From contig CM073908.1 in assembly GCA_037176705.1 (NCBI GenBank), positions 130,685,430-130,749,429 on the forward strand: a stretch of 64,000 nt of DNA, read 5' to 3'. Both the position numbers and the translations under genes were made by a program. This document shows, in pieces, positions 1 through 11,989 of the stretch. The notes beneath the pieces are model-generated. The model searched no databases. It saw only the letters and a list, made by a program, of their open reading frames with translations, and was not told the DNA's origin. Each line of letters begins with the position of its first letter. Within the stretch, counting starts at the first letter, position 1. Source of the stretch: Molossus alvarezi (lineage: Eukaryota > Chordata > Mammalia > Chiroptera > Molossidae).

Positions 1-1411
1 GGTGTTGAGTTTTATAAATTCTTTATAAATTTTGGATATTAACTCTTTTTTTTTTTTTTTTTATCCTCACCCGAGGACATTTTTCCATTTTTTGCACAGA
101 TAGAGTGGGAGGGAGAGAGAGGAAGAGAGAGAGAGAGAGAAACATCAACGTGAAAGAGACACATCGAGTGGCTGCCACCCGCACGGCCAACCAGGGCTGG
201 GGACAAACTGCAACCGAGGTACGTGCCCTTAGCGGGAACCGAACACGGGTCTCTCCAGAACGCAGGCCGACGCTCTAACCGCTGAGCCAAACCGGCCAGG
301 GCAGATATTAACTCTTTATCAGATGCAACAGCAAATATATGCTGTGCAAAAACTTTTTAGTTTTATGTAGTCCTATTTATTTTTTTTTTCATTTGTTTCT
401 GTTGTCTGATAAGATATATCAGAAAAAAAAATTGCTTAAAGAAATGTCTGAGATTTTAATACCTAAGTTTTCATCTAGGATTTTTATGGTTTGGAGTCTT
501 ACATTTAAATCTTTAATCCATTTTGAGTTTATTCTTGTGTGTGGTATAAGTTAATGGTTTAGTTTAATTTTTTTTTTTTTTTTGCACATACCTGTCCAAT
601 ATTGCCAACACCATTTCTTGAATAGACTATTTTATCTCATTGTATGGTTTTGTCCCCTTTGTCAAATATTAATTGACTATAAAGACATGGGTTTATTTCT
701 GGGCTCTCTATTCTGCTTCATTGATCTAGATGCCTGTTTTTATACCAGTACCATGATGTTTTGATTACTGTGGCTTTGTATTTTTGTTTGATATCAGGTA
801 GTGTGATTCTTCCAATTTTGTTCTTCTTTCCCAAAATCACTGTTGCATTTCAGCATCTTTTGTGGTTTCATCTACATTTTTGGAATATTTGTCTTGTTCT
901 GTGAAATACACCATTGGTATCTCGATAGGAATTGTGTTGAATCTATAGATTGCTTTGGACACTATGGACATTTTAATGGTGTTAATGCTTCCTATCCATG
1001 AACACATAGTATATGCTTCCACTTATTTGTATCTTCTTCAATTTCTTTCTTCACTGTCTTATAATTTTATGAGTACAGGTACTTTATATCCTTGGTTAAA
1101 TTTATTCCTAGGTATTTTATTCTCTTTGAAACAATTATGAATGGGATTGTTTTCTTAGTTTTTCTTTCTAATAGTTCATTATTGGTGTATAAAAATGCAA
1201 CTAATTTCTGGATATTTATTTTGTATCCTACTACTTTACTGAATTCATTTATCAGTTCTAGTAGATTTTTGGTGGACTCTTTAGGGTTCTTACTATACAG
1301 TATTGTGTCATCTGCAAATAATGAAGTTTTACTTCTTCCTTTCCAATGTGGAGTCCTTTTGTATCTTTTACTTGTCTGATTGCTATGGCTAGAACTTCCA
1401 GTACTATGTGT
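1..1411 (-). mobile_element. L1 ORF2 fragment, antisense, split by a SINE
   Basis: Read on the minus strand this encodes decayed pieces of L1 ORF2p, for example the run [19 protein letters not shown] near 870-1010. It is colinear with the ORF2 segment at about 35570-36712 of the intact L1 in this window. A SINE interrupts it at 49-303. No open frame survives over the whole piece. It starts outside the window and ends in unique DNA near 1411. The divergence from the intact copy indicates an old insertion. Confidence 0.9.
49..303 (-). mobile_element. VES-type tRNA-derived SINE
   Basis: Reverse-oriented SINE: T-run (A-tail complement), GA-rich body, then the tRNA-like head whose complement reads GGCTCAGCGGTTAGAGC. 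The 14-bp target duplication GATATTAACTCTTT is perfect, at 35-48 and 304-317, and sits inside an older L1. The tail carries the hairpin TCCTCGGGTGAGGA in the SINE sense. Low divergence and a perfect duplication suggest a fairly recent insertion. Confidence 0.95.
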
Positions 1412-2177
1412 GCATCATAAGGATCTGGTTAATGAACAATGGTATTCTTGTCCATACAACTAAGTACTGCAAAAACAGTAGAGAAGGCTTTTTACCTATG
1501 CATATTGACTGATCTCCACTCTATATTGTTAAGTGAAAAATAGTAAGCATCAGAAAACTTAGTTATCACTATAATTTTTGTAAAAATTAATATTAGAATG
1601 TATTTGTCTATATATGTAAAAACATATCTGGAAGGATATTGAAGAAAAAGAAACAAAATTATAATAATAACAAATTATATAATTAAAATAATATAGCTAT
1701 CCAAACTTAGAAGTGGCAACAGGAAAAAGATGGTAAGTAACCTGAACCAAATATTCTTCCTTTATTTGGAGCAAATCAAGATTTTTGAAAACTAAGTTAC
1801 AGAGAAGTCTTCCTTAGGAGTTTGGTGGTGGGAACACACACACACACACACACACACAGACAAGCTGAGAGCATAAAGAGGTAAAAGTAATAAGCCCTGG
1901 GATTGAGACCATTGTTTTCTGCCAATTATGTTTTTTTTCATTGCTGAATAATGGTCTAAAAGACAATAATCCATAACTCTTACAGATGTACAATATCAAA
2001 GTCCATGTAGATTTGCTTTTTTTACATTTAGTGCTACTTCCAACCTATTCCAAACCAAGCAATCAAAGCTTATGAGAAAACTCCATTAGCTATTAAGAGT
2101 TTAATCTAAATAATATGTTTAATATTCATTAATTCTTGCTTTTGTATTTTTAAAATGTTGCAAAATATGATTTTATT
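1412..2177. other. Unique non-coding DNA with a (CA)n run
   Basis: AT-rich sequence without a repeat I recognise or a convincing coding frame. It holds a (CA)n microsatellite at 1834-1858. Short frames crossing the CA run encode only low-complexity peptide. Confidence 0.6.
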
Positions 2178-2390
2178 TATGGGCCAGATTATATTTCTGG
2201 TTTTGTGTACTGTGTGATTGTGTGATCTTTGTCACAACTACTCAACTCTTCCTTTGTATCTCATGAAAGCTTCCATGGACGATATGGGAATAGATGAATA
2301 CACAATGTGTTTCAATAAAATTTTATTAACAACAATAGGTGGCAGACTGGATTTGGCCTGGAAGCCTTTGTTTGCTGACCTCTGGTCTAT
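2178..2390. mobile_element. Ancient hAT-like non-autonomous DNA transposon
   Basis: The sequence runs from a GGGCCAGATTATA-like end through CAACTACTCAACTCT and AATAAAATTTTATTAACA to TTTGCTGACCTCTG. This is the layout of an old mammalian hAT-type element whose ends resemble CAGGGGTCGGCAAAC. I know the family from its consensus but cannot name the subfamily safely. No transposase is encoded. Confidence 0.55.
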
Positions 2391-2394
2391 ACTC

Positions 2395-2552
2395 TCAGTA
2401 CTCAAAGTGTGTTCTTTGGACTATTTGAATTATTATTATCTGGGAGTTTATTAGAAATGCAAGTTACAAACAAGAGCTACTGACTCAGAACCTGTAGTTT
2501 AACAAGATCCCCAGGTGATTCATATACTCATTAAAGTTTGAGAAAAACTGGT
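2395..2552. mobile_element. MER20-like hAT-Charlie element
   Basis: Diagnostic stretches are CTCAAAGTGTG at the left, TTAGAAATGCAAGTT in the middle, and CCAGGTGATTCATA and AAAGTTTGAGAAAAACTGG at the right, in MER20 order. It is an ancient, non-coding DNA transposon remnant next to another hAT-like piece. Confidence 0.7.
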
Positions 2553-2711
2553 CTATACTATAGATTAGTTAGATTACTTCTGTCTGTTGGTGTACACTCT
2601 CTTAAGCATTAAAAGTTCTAAGCATTAAAGTGGTTTTTTAATACAAGGATTAAGGAATTATTAACTGCCTCCCCCAAAGTACTTGTGCTAGTTCAGTGTA
2701 TAAGAATAAAT

Positions 2712-2880
2712 ACTAGCTAACACATTTAGGAAGCCTATTGTATGACAAGAATTGTTATAAGTATTCATAATCTGTGCAACAAATCTCTGGGATATGTGTC
2801 AACATTCTCCTGTACATATGAGGAAATTGAGAAAAAGAGGTTAAATAAATTGCTCAAGGTCAAAATCTCATAAAGGAAGA
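2712..2880 (-). mobile_element. MIR SINE remnant
   Basis: The order ACTAGCTAACACATTTA, ATATGAGGAAATTGAG, AGAGGTTAAATAAATTGCTCAAGGTC corresponds to the reverse complement of the mammalian-wide MIR core and tail. It is strongly diverged, as expected for this age class. Confidence 0.75.
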
Positions 2881-3098
2881 AAATGAGAAATATATATATA
2901 TATAATATAAATATTGGAATGTGCAATTAATATTCTGTCATCACAACCTATCCATATACTTCCTGTTGAAGTATATTTAAGTGTGTGTTTGGGTGTATAT
3001 ACATGACCTGCAACTCCTATTATTTATTTAGGAGCCAGTCTAGGAAGAGAAACAATTTTATGAAAAGGTAGTTACTTTAATTAAAGCCTTTGATGCAT

Positions 3099-3313
3099 TT
3101 TAAAAAGCTTTTTTTTCTTTATTGATTTTTAGAGGGAGAGGAAGGGAAAGAGAGACAGAGAAACATCAATGGGAGAACATTGATGGGCAGACTCTTACAT
3201 GACCCCCACTGGGGATTGGGCCCACAACCTGGACATGTGCCCTGACCAGGAATTGAACTGGCGACCTCCTGGTGCATGGGTGATACTCAGCGACTGAGCC
3301 ATACTGGCCGGGC
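3099..3313 (-). mobile_element. VES-type SINE
   Basis: Reverse-oriented SINE with a T-rich left end, GA-rich body and a tRNA-like head ending CTGAGCCATACTGGCCGGGC. It lacks the extra tail hairpin of other copies here, so it belongs to a different or older subfamily. Its head and right flank were copied into the next SINE (3779-3838). Confidence 0.9.
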
Positions 3314-3613
3314 TAAAGAACAGTTTTAAGGCACATTCTACGTAGCTCCAGCCACTAACAATAAAGGGAATACTGTTACTCTTACTGATACTAGCGCATG
3401 ATATTATTCTTTCTTATAATCTCATAGTTCACAGAAATTACATAAATTATACATAAATATTAAAACAAATAAAAGAGGCTTTTGTTTTTTAATGTATGGA
3501 GGTATTACATTTTTATGCATAAGCATGGGCCTCTAGATATAACTGAGTAATTTGTACCAGACCAAACCTACCACTGAAGTTAAGTATAAATTTGGATAAA
3601 AAAACAAAAGTGA

Positions 3614-3927
3614 GCCCTGACTGGTGTGGCTCAGTGGTTGGAGCATTGGTCTGTGCACTAAAGGGTCTCAGGTTCAATTCCTGGTCAAGAGCACATACCT
3701 AGGTTGCAGGTTGAATCCCCGGTCCTGTTTGGGGTGTGTGTGGGAGGCAACCAACTGATGTTTCTCTCTCTCTCTCCCCTCAGCCACTGAGCCATACTGG
3801 CCGGGTTAAAGAACAGTTTTAAAGCACATTCTATGTGCCTGTGCCTTCCACTCTCTCAAAAAAAAAAAAAAAAAAAAAAAAGAAACAAAATCAACGGAAA
3901 AAAATATCATCGGATGAGGATTAACAT
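3614..3927 (+). mobile_element. VES-type SINE carrying a templated insert
   Basis: Forward SINE starting GCCCTGACTGGTGTGGCTCAG. Within the TC-rich body, 3779-3838 is not SINE sequence in the right orientation. It repeats 3286-3345, which is the end of the upstream reverse SINE plus unique flank. The tail follows: an A-run at about 3860-3882 and a degenerate hairpin tail ATCATCGGATGAGGAT. Confidence 0.85.
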
Positions 3928-4721
3928 GAAGGCTGATATTTGAAGCCTTTGGAAAACAACAAAGCTTTGAGAGGTTTGTACTTTTTGTAACTGGACACTG
4001 GTTAACACAATGCTAAAAAAGAAATAAAAAGCAAAGAAACAACAAAAACTGGCAAATCTTATCCTAAATCTACTCATCTGGTTTCATATGCCAGGATTGA
4101 GTTGTAAACTCAAGTCTAAATCATAAGTAATGAAAGCAAAGACACTGCAATCATTTACTTACTGTAGTAAATCATACGGTAAGAAGCCTGTCCAACTTTC
4201 CTGAAAAACATAGCTGTGACTGTTCCTTTAAAACACAAGCAAACAAACAAAAAAACTGGAGTTCTGTCAAGAAGAGGAAAAATGATGGTTGGGAAGAAAA
4301 CCAAAAGGATCTGCACAATCTTTTCCTCTTGGTACTGAACATGCACCCTGTTGTTTCACAACGTGATGAGGTATCTCAACCAGAAGATTGTCATGGATGT
4401 CATGAATCATAGTGACATGTAAGGTTTATTTTTGTTTAAGTCATGAAAATGGCAAGCATATCTCATCGGTTATTCTCAATTCAGTTGCTAGTGCTTATGA
4501 TTACAATGAGATATAATAAAAATAGGAGATTTGAATAATTCTAAAAAAGGAGGTATGGGTGTTTATAGTTTTCTGAGAATGTTTGGATCCTGAGTAAAAA
4601 AACAAAACAAAACAAGTATATAAAGGAAGAACTAAGAAAATTAACAGTTTCCTATAGACTGGTAAGAATCATTTTAAGAAGGTATGGCTAAAAAAATAAC
4701 ATTTAAAAATCACACACAAAA
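3928..4721. other. Unique non-coding DNA
   Basis: AT-rich unique sequence with A-runs and no recognised repeat or coding frame. The right edge (CACACACAAAA, 4711-4721) looks like the left target duplication of the following L1. Confidence 0.55.
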
Positions 4722-5522
4722 AAGGAGGATGTGAAAATGGAGGCGGAGTGAATAGAAGCTACACAGACAATCTCCCAGGACCAAACGGGAACTACAACTA
4801 AAATAAAGACAAATCCTCAGAAAAAAGCAACAGAAAAGCAGCAGGACAGGACCATATAACTAGGAACACTGGTAGGATCTGCGAAGGCGCAAGAGGGTGG
4901 CAGGTTGGGAGCCCACAGACAGAAGCAGTCTTAGCTGTGAGCAATGCCCTTGGGCAATAAAGACCAAGCCTGCTACACAGAGCAGAGAGTCATGACAGAG
5001 TGCTAAAATAGCCACAGCCACTCACCTGGGGACTACAGCAGAGGGAGGGAGAACTGGGCTGAACTCTGTGGGGACACCCTGGAGTTGGAGGGCACTCAGA
5101 TTTCTTGCTCAGTAGCATCTACAAAGGATGGTGGCCAGTGTGCTCCTTCCCAGAGCTGTTGGGAAAAGCAGCAGCCCCCCCCCCCAGATGTAGCCGTTCC
5201 CAGCTGAGGCAAAGAAATAGAAATTGAGGCTCATTAATAACCAGAATCTATCCCACCCTCTGGAAATCCTTTTAGACAGAACACCAGGACTACATTACAA
5301 GGCACTGATTAACTGAGACTATTAGCCTCCAGGAAAAAGCTAGAGGGTAACGAAACCTTTCCTGGGCTTGCTAATCTACCCAGAAAACTAATACTTGACA
5401 GTGGTGTTTAACGTGGGCCCGCCCAGGCTTCTCCAAACCAACTAGAGGGAGTCACAAACAGCAGAACACCAACACCCACAGAGAATATTTGGCAGGCTCC
5501 AAAACCAACTAAAATAGCCAAA

Positions 5523-6318
5523 ATGGTGAAACAAAGAAACAAATTTGAAATGAAATAACAAGAGAACTCTATTGAAGATGAGATAAATGAAATGCACTTA
5601 AGAAAATAATCAGAGGTGGAGTTCAGAGCCATGATCTTGAGGAAGCTCAATAGCATGAGTAAGGACATCAGCACCAAGAGAAAGATATAGAAACATTGAA
5701 AACCAACAAAAGGAAAATGAAGAATAACATAGCAGAAATGAAGAAAACATTGGAAGGACTAATCAACAGAGTAGAGGAAGCTGAGGACCGGATCAGTGAA
5801 TTAGAAGGGTAGAAGAAATCAACCAATCAGAAAACCAAAAGAAAAAAAAAAAACAGGAAGATTGTTTAAGAGAACTGTGGGACAACTGGAAACGTAATAA
5901 CATTTGCATCAGAGGAGTCCTTCAAGAGGAAGAAAATGGGCAAGGTTTAGAGAATATATTTGAAGAAATAGTGACAGAAAACTTTCCTAACTTTGTGAAG
6001 GAAGAACGCATTCAAGTTCAAGAAGCACAGAGAGCCCCAAGTAAGAAGAACCCGAACAGGCCCACACCAAGACACATAGTAATTAAAATGGCAAAAATTA
6101 AGGACAAAGAAATAATCCTAAAGGCATCAAGAGATAAAAAACAGGTTACCTGCAAAGGAAACCTCATGAAGCTCTCAGCTGACATCTCAACAGAAACACT
6201 ACAGGCCAGAAGGGAGTGGCATGAAGTAATCAATGTAATGAAAAACAAGGATCTGATTCCAAGACTACTCTATCCAACAAGGCTATCATTCAAAATGGAA
6301 GGTCAAATAAAGAGCGTT

Positions 6319-6355
<37 letters not shown>

Positions 6356-6415
6356 CTAAAGGAATACATTAGCACCAAACCAGCACTGCAAGATATGCTA
6401 AAAGGACTGCTGTAA
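5523..6415 (+). pseudogene. ORF1: L1 ORF1 pseudogene
   Basis: ORF1p is the L1 RNA-binding chaperone. The start ATG (5523) and stop (6413-6415) align with those of the intact L1, but the frame is broken. A longer open part at 5971-6372 keeps the RRM/C-terminal block (ENFPNFVKEE, KDKEIILKASRDK, ADISTETLQARREW). A (CA)n microsatellite at 6320-6349 replaces codons that encode FPDKKRL in intact copies and puts histidine-threonine repeats in this frame. Non-functional. Confidence 0.9.
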
Positions 6416-6460
6416 TTAATACAAGAAATAGGAAGAAAAATAGAACCACAGTAAACAAAA

Positions 6461-9400
6461 ATGGCAATAAATAAGTACATATCAATTATCACCTTACATG
6501 TGAATGGTTTGAATGCTTCAATAAAAAGACACAGAGTAGCTTACTGGATAAGAAAGCATGACTCACATATATGTTGTTTACAAGAAACCCACCTCATAAC
6601 AAAAGACTCACATAGGTTGAAAGTGAAGGGATAGAAAAAATCTTCCAAGCAAACAGAAAGGAAAAAAAAAGCTGGGTTAGTTAGCAATACTCATATCTGA
6701 TTTCAAAATGAAGGCCATAACTAGAGACAAAGAAGGCCACTACATAATATTGAAAAGCTCTATCCAACAGGAAGATATAACCTTGGTAAACATATATGCA
6801 CCCAATATAGGAGCACAAACACATATTTAAAATCTTCTGAAGGACTTCAAAGGAGAAATCAACAGCAATACAATCATAGAAGGAGACTTCAACACTCACT
6901 AACATCACTGGATAGATCCTCTAAAAAAAAATTAGCAAGGAAACACAGACTCTAAAGGAAGGGCTAGATCAAATGGACTTAATAGATATCTATATAAAAT
7001 TACACCCCAAAACTACAGAATTCACATTCTTCTCAAGTGCACATGTGACATTCTCAAAGATAGACCACATGTTAGGGCACAAACTAAGTCTCTAAAAGTT
7101 CAAGAAGACTGAAATCATATCAAGCATCTTCTCAAATCACAATGGCATGAAACTAGAAATCAATTGCAACAAGAACATGAAAAGACATTGGAACACATGG
7201 AGGCTAAATAATATGTTACTGAACAATAAATGGGTTACCATGGAGAATAAGGAAGAAATTAAAAACTTTCTGGAAACCAATGAAAATGAACACACAACAA
7301 CACAAAATCTATGGGATGCAGCGAAAACATTTCTGAGAGGGAAGTTCATAGCACTCCAGGCCTACCACAAGAAACAAGAAAAATTTCTAATAGACTATCT
7401 AACCTCACAACCTAAAGAACTAGAATGCAAACAAAAAGAAAACCCCAGAGCAAGTAGAAGGAAGGAAATAGTAAAGATCAGAGCAGAAATAAATAACATG
7501 GAGACCAATAAAACAATTCAAAGGATCAATGAAACAAAGAGCTGGTTCTTTGAAAAGATAAACAAGATTGATGAACCCATAGCTAGACTCACCAAGAAAC
7601 AAAGAGAGAGAACCCAAATACACAAAATCAGAAATGAAAGAGGAGAAATAATAACTGCCACCACAGAAATAAAAAGGATCATTAACAAATATTATGAATA
7701 ATTATAGAGCAATAAATTGAACAATGTAAACGAAATGGACTAATTTCTAGAAACGCATCATCTTCCAAAACTAAACCTGGAAGAGAGAGAAAATTTGAAC
7801 AGACCAATAATGACAAAAGAAATTGAAGGTATAATCAAGACTCTCCCAGCAAACAAAAGCCCAGGCCCGGACGGCTACACTGTGAATTTTACCGAACATT
7901 CAAAGAAGAACGAACACCCATTCTCCTCAAACTATTTCAAAAAATTCAAAAAGAAGGAATACTTCCAAACTCGTTTTATGAGGCCACCAAATTCTAATTT
8001 CAAAACCAGAAAGAGACACTACAAAGAAAGAAAAATACAGGCCAATATCCGTGATGAACATAGACGCCAAAATCCTGAACAAAATACTAGCAAATCAGAT
8101 CCAGCAACACATCAAAAAATTATTCACCATAACCAAGTGGGATTCATCCCAGGGATGCAAGGCTGGTACAATATTCACAAATCAATAAATGTGATACACC
8201 ACATAAGCAAAATGAAGAATAAAAACCACATGATCATATCAATAGATGCTGAAAAAGCATTCGACAAAACCCAGCACCCATTTCTGATAAAAACGCTCAG
8301 CAATGTGGGAGTAGAGGGATCATATCTTGACATAATAAAGGCCATATATGAAAGACCTACAGCCAACATCATACTCAATGAGCAAATACTAAAAGCATTT
8401 CCCTTAAGAACAGGAACAAGGCAAGGATGCCCACTTTTGCCACTCTTATTTAACATAGTACTGGAAGTCTTAGCCATAGCAATCAGATAGGAAGAAAAAA
8501 TAAAAGGGATTCAAATTGGAAAGGAGAAAGTGAAACAGTCATTATTCGCAGATGACATGATACTATACGTAGAAAACTCCAAAGACTCCATCATAAATTT
8601 ATGAGACTTAATAATTGAATTTGGCAAAGTAGCAGGATACAAAATTTACGTCAAGAAATCGATGGCATTCTTACACACCAATGATGAACTCACATAAAGA
8701 TAAACTAAAAAAAAAAAAAAAAAAACCAATTGCATTTACCATCGCAGCAAAAATTTAAGATACCTAGGAATAAACTTAACCAAAGAAATAAAGGACCTAT
8801 TCACAGAAAACTATAGGTCATTGAAAAAGAAAGAAAGATATAAAAAAGTGGAAGGATATACCTTGTTCATGGATTGGAAGAATCAACATCATTAAAATGT
8901 CCATACTACCCAAAGCAATCTATAGATTCAATGCAATCCCCATCAAAATACCAATGGCATACTTCACAGAACTATAACAAGTACTTCAATAGTTCATATT
9001 GAACCAACAAGACCCTGAATAGCCACAGCAATGTTGAAAAAGAAGAACAAAGTTGGAGGGATCACATTACGAGATTTCAGGTTATACTACAAAGCCACTC
9101 TACTCAAAACAGCTGTGTACTAGCACAAGAACAGGCAGATAGATCAGTGGAACAGAATAGAGAACCCAGAAATGGACCCAAGACCATATTCTCAATTAAT
9201 ATTTGACAAAGGTGGCAAGAGCATACAGTGGAGTAAAGACATCCTCTTCAATAAATCGTGTTCAGAAAATTCGACAGCTACATGCAAAAAAATGAAACTG
9301 GACCCTCAACTTACACCATACACAAGAATGAACTCAAAATGCATAAAAGACTTAAATGTGACTCGTGAATCCATAAAAATTCTAGAAGAAAATTTCAGAC

Positions 9401-10266
9401 ATCATACGCATCAGAATTTTTAGTGATACATCACCTAAGGCAATAGAAACAAAGGAGAAAATGAACACATGGGACTACATCAAACTCAAAAGTTTCTGCA
9501 CAGCAAAAGAAACAACCAGCAAAGTGGAAAGGCAACCCATTGTATGGGAGAGCATAATTACCAACAATACATCAGATAAGGGGTTAATTTCCAATATATA
9601 TAGAGTGCTCATACAACTCAACAAAAGGAAGACAAAGAACCCACTTAAAAAATGGGCAGAGGAACTAAATAGACACCTCTCCAAACAGAACATTCAAATG
9701 GCCAAGAGACATATGAAGAAATGCTCAACATCACTAATCATCAGAGAGATGCTCATTAAAACCACAATGAGGTATGACCTCACACCTGTCAGAATGACCA
9801 CCATGAACAAATCATCAAACAACAAGTGTTGATGAGGTTGTGTAGAAAAGAGGATTCTAGTACACTGCTGGTGGGAATGCAGACTGGTGCAGCCACTATG
9901 GAAAATAATATGGTGTTACCTCAAAAAATTAAAAATTGAACTGCCATTTGACCCAGTGATCCTTCTTCTAGGAATATACCCTAAGAAGCCTAAAACACCA
10001 ATCAGAAAGAATATATGTACCCCTATGTTTATAGCAGCACTATTTACATAGCTAAGATCTGGAAACAGCCCAAGGGTACATCAGTAGATGAGTGGATAAA
10101 AAAGTTGTGGCACATGTATACAATGTAGTATTATGCAGCTGTAAGAAAGAAAGATCTCTTATTTTTTGAGAAAACATGCAAGGACCTGGAGAGTCTTATC
10201 CTAAGTGAATCAAGCCAAGCAGAGAAAGACAAATATCATATGATCTCACTTATTTGTGGAATATAA
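6461..10266 (+). pseudogene. ORF2: L1 ORF2 pseudogene
   Basis: This is the remnant of the endonuclease/reverse transcriptase ORF. The start ATG at 6461 and the TAA at 10264-10266 match the intact copy. Recognisable pieces include a fragment from 7147 ([20 protein letters not shown]), the region [12 protein letters not shown] at about 7855, the RT segment from about 8100 to 8490 ([34 protein letters not shown]), FADD-equivalent codons near 8550, and the C-terminal region 9172-9832. Stops, frameshifts and an A-run (about 8709-8726) destroy the frame. No activity is expected. Confidence 0.92.
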
Positions 10267-10551
10267 TGAACATAATAGTCTGAGGAATGGGGTAGTCCCA
10301 GAGATGAGGAAGTGGGGTACAGACTGACAATCCCCAGGAGAGGGGGTGGTGGCGGAGAGATAAACAACAGAACTTATATGCATATATGCATAAACAGTGG
10401 ACATGGACAACAAAGCTGGGGACAGGGCAGGGAGGGTGGTGGAGGGGGAATCAGTGGGGGAAAAAGAAGAAATATCTTTAATGAAAATAAATTAATTAAA
10501 TAACAAAGGTAAAAAATAAATAAAGAAGTAAAATTCATGCACACACAAAAT

Positions 10552-10800
10552 ATATATGTAACAATAGATTATAATTGATAAGAAGAATGCATGATCTTTA
10601 TGGAGAAAGCAATGGAAGATTACTGAAAAACTTAAAGGAAGACCTTAAAAGTGGAAAGCTATTTTTTCATTGCTGGAAAAATTTAATATCACAAAGATAT
10701 TTTTGATTTAAAGAGTAAAACTCAAAATTAGAGCAAGATTCTTTCTAGAACTGGATAAGCTGATTCAATTTCCTGTAGTTGAGTAAATGTGAATCATTTT
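10552..10800. other. Unique spacer
   Basis: Short AT-rich unique sequence between the L1 tail and the HAL1 remnant. Nothing is recognised in it. Confidence 0.5.
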
Positions 10801-10813
10801 GCAAGATACCTTA

Positions 10814-11964
10814 TATTTTATTCATTTATTTTTAACTCATCTTTATTGTTGAATGTATTATAGATGTTCCCCCCCTTTTTTCCCCATTGACCCCCCTCCT
10901 CTCCAATCCTGCCCCCCTACTTTCTTCTCAACTCTAATGTCGGTGTCCATTAGTTATGCATATATGCATAGAAGTTCTTTGTTTTATCTCATCCCGCCCT
11001 CGCTTCCTCATTCCCTTTGAGGTTCATCAGTCAAACATCCAATTTGTACTTCTTAATTCCTTCATCTTTATCACCCATCCCTCAGGCCCCACCCATCTGG
11101 CAAGCAACAAAAAAGTTCTCTGTATCTATGAGTCTGTTTCTGTTCTGTTTGCTTAATTTTTTTGTAGATTTATTTGTTGATAGATATGTATTCATTGCCA
11201 TTTTATTGTTCATATTTTTGTTCTTCTCCTTCAAGAAGACCCTTCAACATTTCATATAACACTGGTTTGGTGATGATGAACTCCTTTAACTTTTTCTTGT
11301 CTGGGAAACTCTTGATTTGTCCATTGATTCTAAATGATAGTTTTGCAGGATAGAGTAATCTTGGTTGTATATCCTTGCTTTTTATCACCTTAAATATCTC
11401 TTATAATTCCTTTCTGGCCTGCAAAGTTTCATTTGAGAAATCAGCTGACAATCTTATGGGAGCTCCTTTGTAGGTAACGAACTGCTTTTCTCTTGCTGCT
11501 TTTAAGATTCTCTTTTTGTATTTAACCTTTGGCATTTTGATGATGATGTGTCTTGGTATGGACCTCTTTGGGTTCATCTTGTTTGGAACTCTCTGTGTTT
11601 CCTGGATTTGTAGGTCTGTTTCCTTCACCAAATTAGGAAAGTTTTCTCTCATTATTGTTTCAAATAGGTTTTCAATTTCTTGTTCTCTCTCTTTTTCTTC
11701 TGGCACCTGTATGATGTGAATGTTGGCATCCTTGAAGTTGTCCCAGAGGCTCTTTGCACCTTCAAGGAACTTAAGGAGACCTCCAAGGAATTTAGTGAGA
11801 ACAACAACATAAAAAAGGAGCAGTCAGAAATGAAGGATGCACTGACTGCAATAAAAAATAATTTACAGGGACTCAATAGTAGATTAGGTAAAGCCAAGAA
11901 GCAAACCATCAATTTGAAATATAAGGGAGCAAAAAACACCTAATCAGAACAGAAAAAAAAGAAG
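10814..11964 (-). mobile_element. Old HAL1 (half-L1) copy with 5' inversion
   Basis: From left to right on the plus strand: antisense 3'UTR (about 10830-11190), antisense ORF1 C-terminal and RRM part up to about 11757, then a switch to sense ORF1 coiled-coil sequence (about 11760-11960; KELKETSKEF, EMKDALTAIKNNLQ, SRLGKAKKQTINL). ORF2 is absent: the 3'UTR joins ORF1 directly, as in the intact HAL1 at 17054-19314. Near-identical direct repeats (GCAAGATACCTT at 10801 and GCAAGATACTTT at 11965) bracket it. The orientation switch with adjoining breakpoints is the signature of twin priming. Confidence 0.87.
11200..11757 (-). pseudogene. ORF1: HAL1 ORF1 remnant (3' part)
   Basis: Minus-strand frames keep EREQEIENLFETIMRENFPN, PRHIIIKMPKVKYKKRILKA, RLSADFSNETLQARKEL and later QPRLLYPAKLSFRINGQIKS. 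These match the RRM and C-terminal domain of the intact HAL1 ORF1p. An in-frame stop just after QARKEL splits it. The N-terminal part lies inverted immediately to the right. Confidence 0.85.
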
Positions 11965-11989
11965 GCAAGATACTTTTTAAAGAGAAAGA

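Larger units (their letters stand above)
4722..10539 (+). mobile_element. Near full-length decayed L1 (LINE-1)
   Basis: Complete L1 layout: 5'UTR from about 4722 with an ATGGAGGCGG start, ORF1 remnant 5523-6415, ORF2 remnant 6461-10266, then a 3'UTR with ATATGCATATATGCAT and a G-rich tract, and an A-rich tail. A plausible 11-bp duplication, CACACACAAAA, lies at 4711-4721 and 10540-10550. Both ORFs carry many stops and frameshifts, so the element is dead. It contains a C-run at 5177-5186, a CA microsatellite in ORF1 and an A-run near 8709 in ORF2. Confidence 0.93.
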
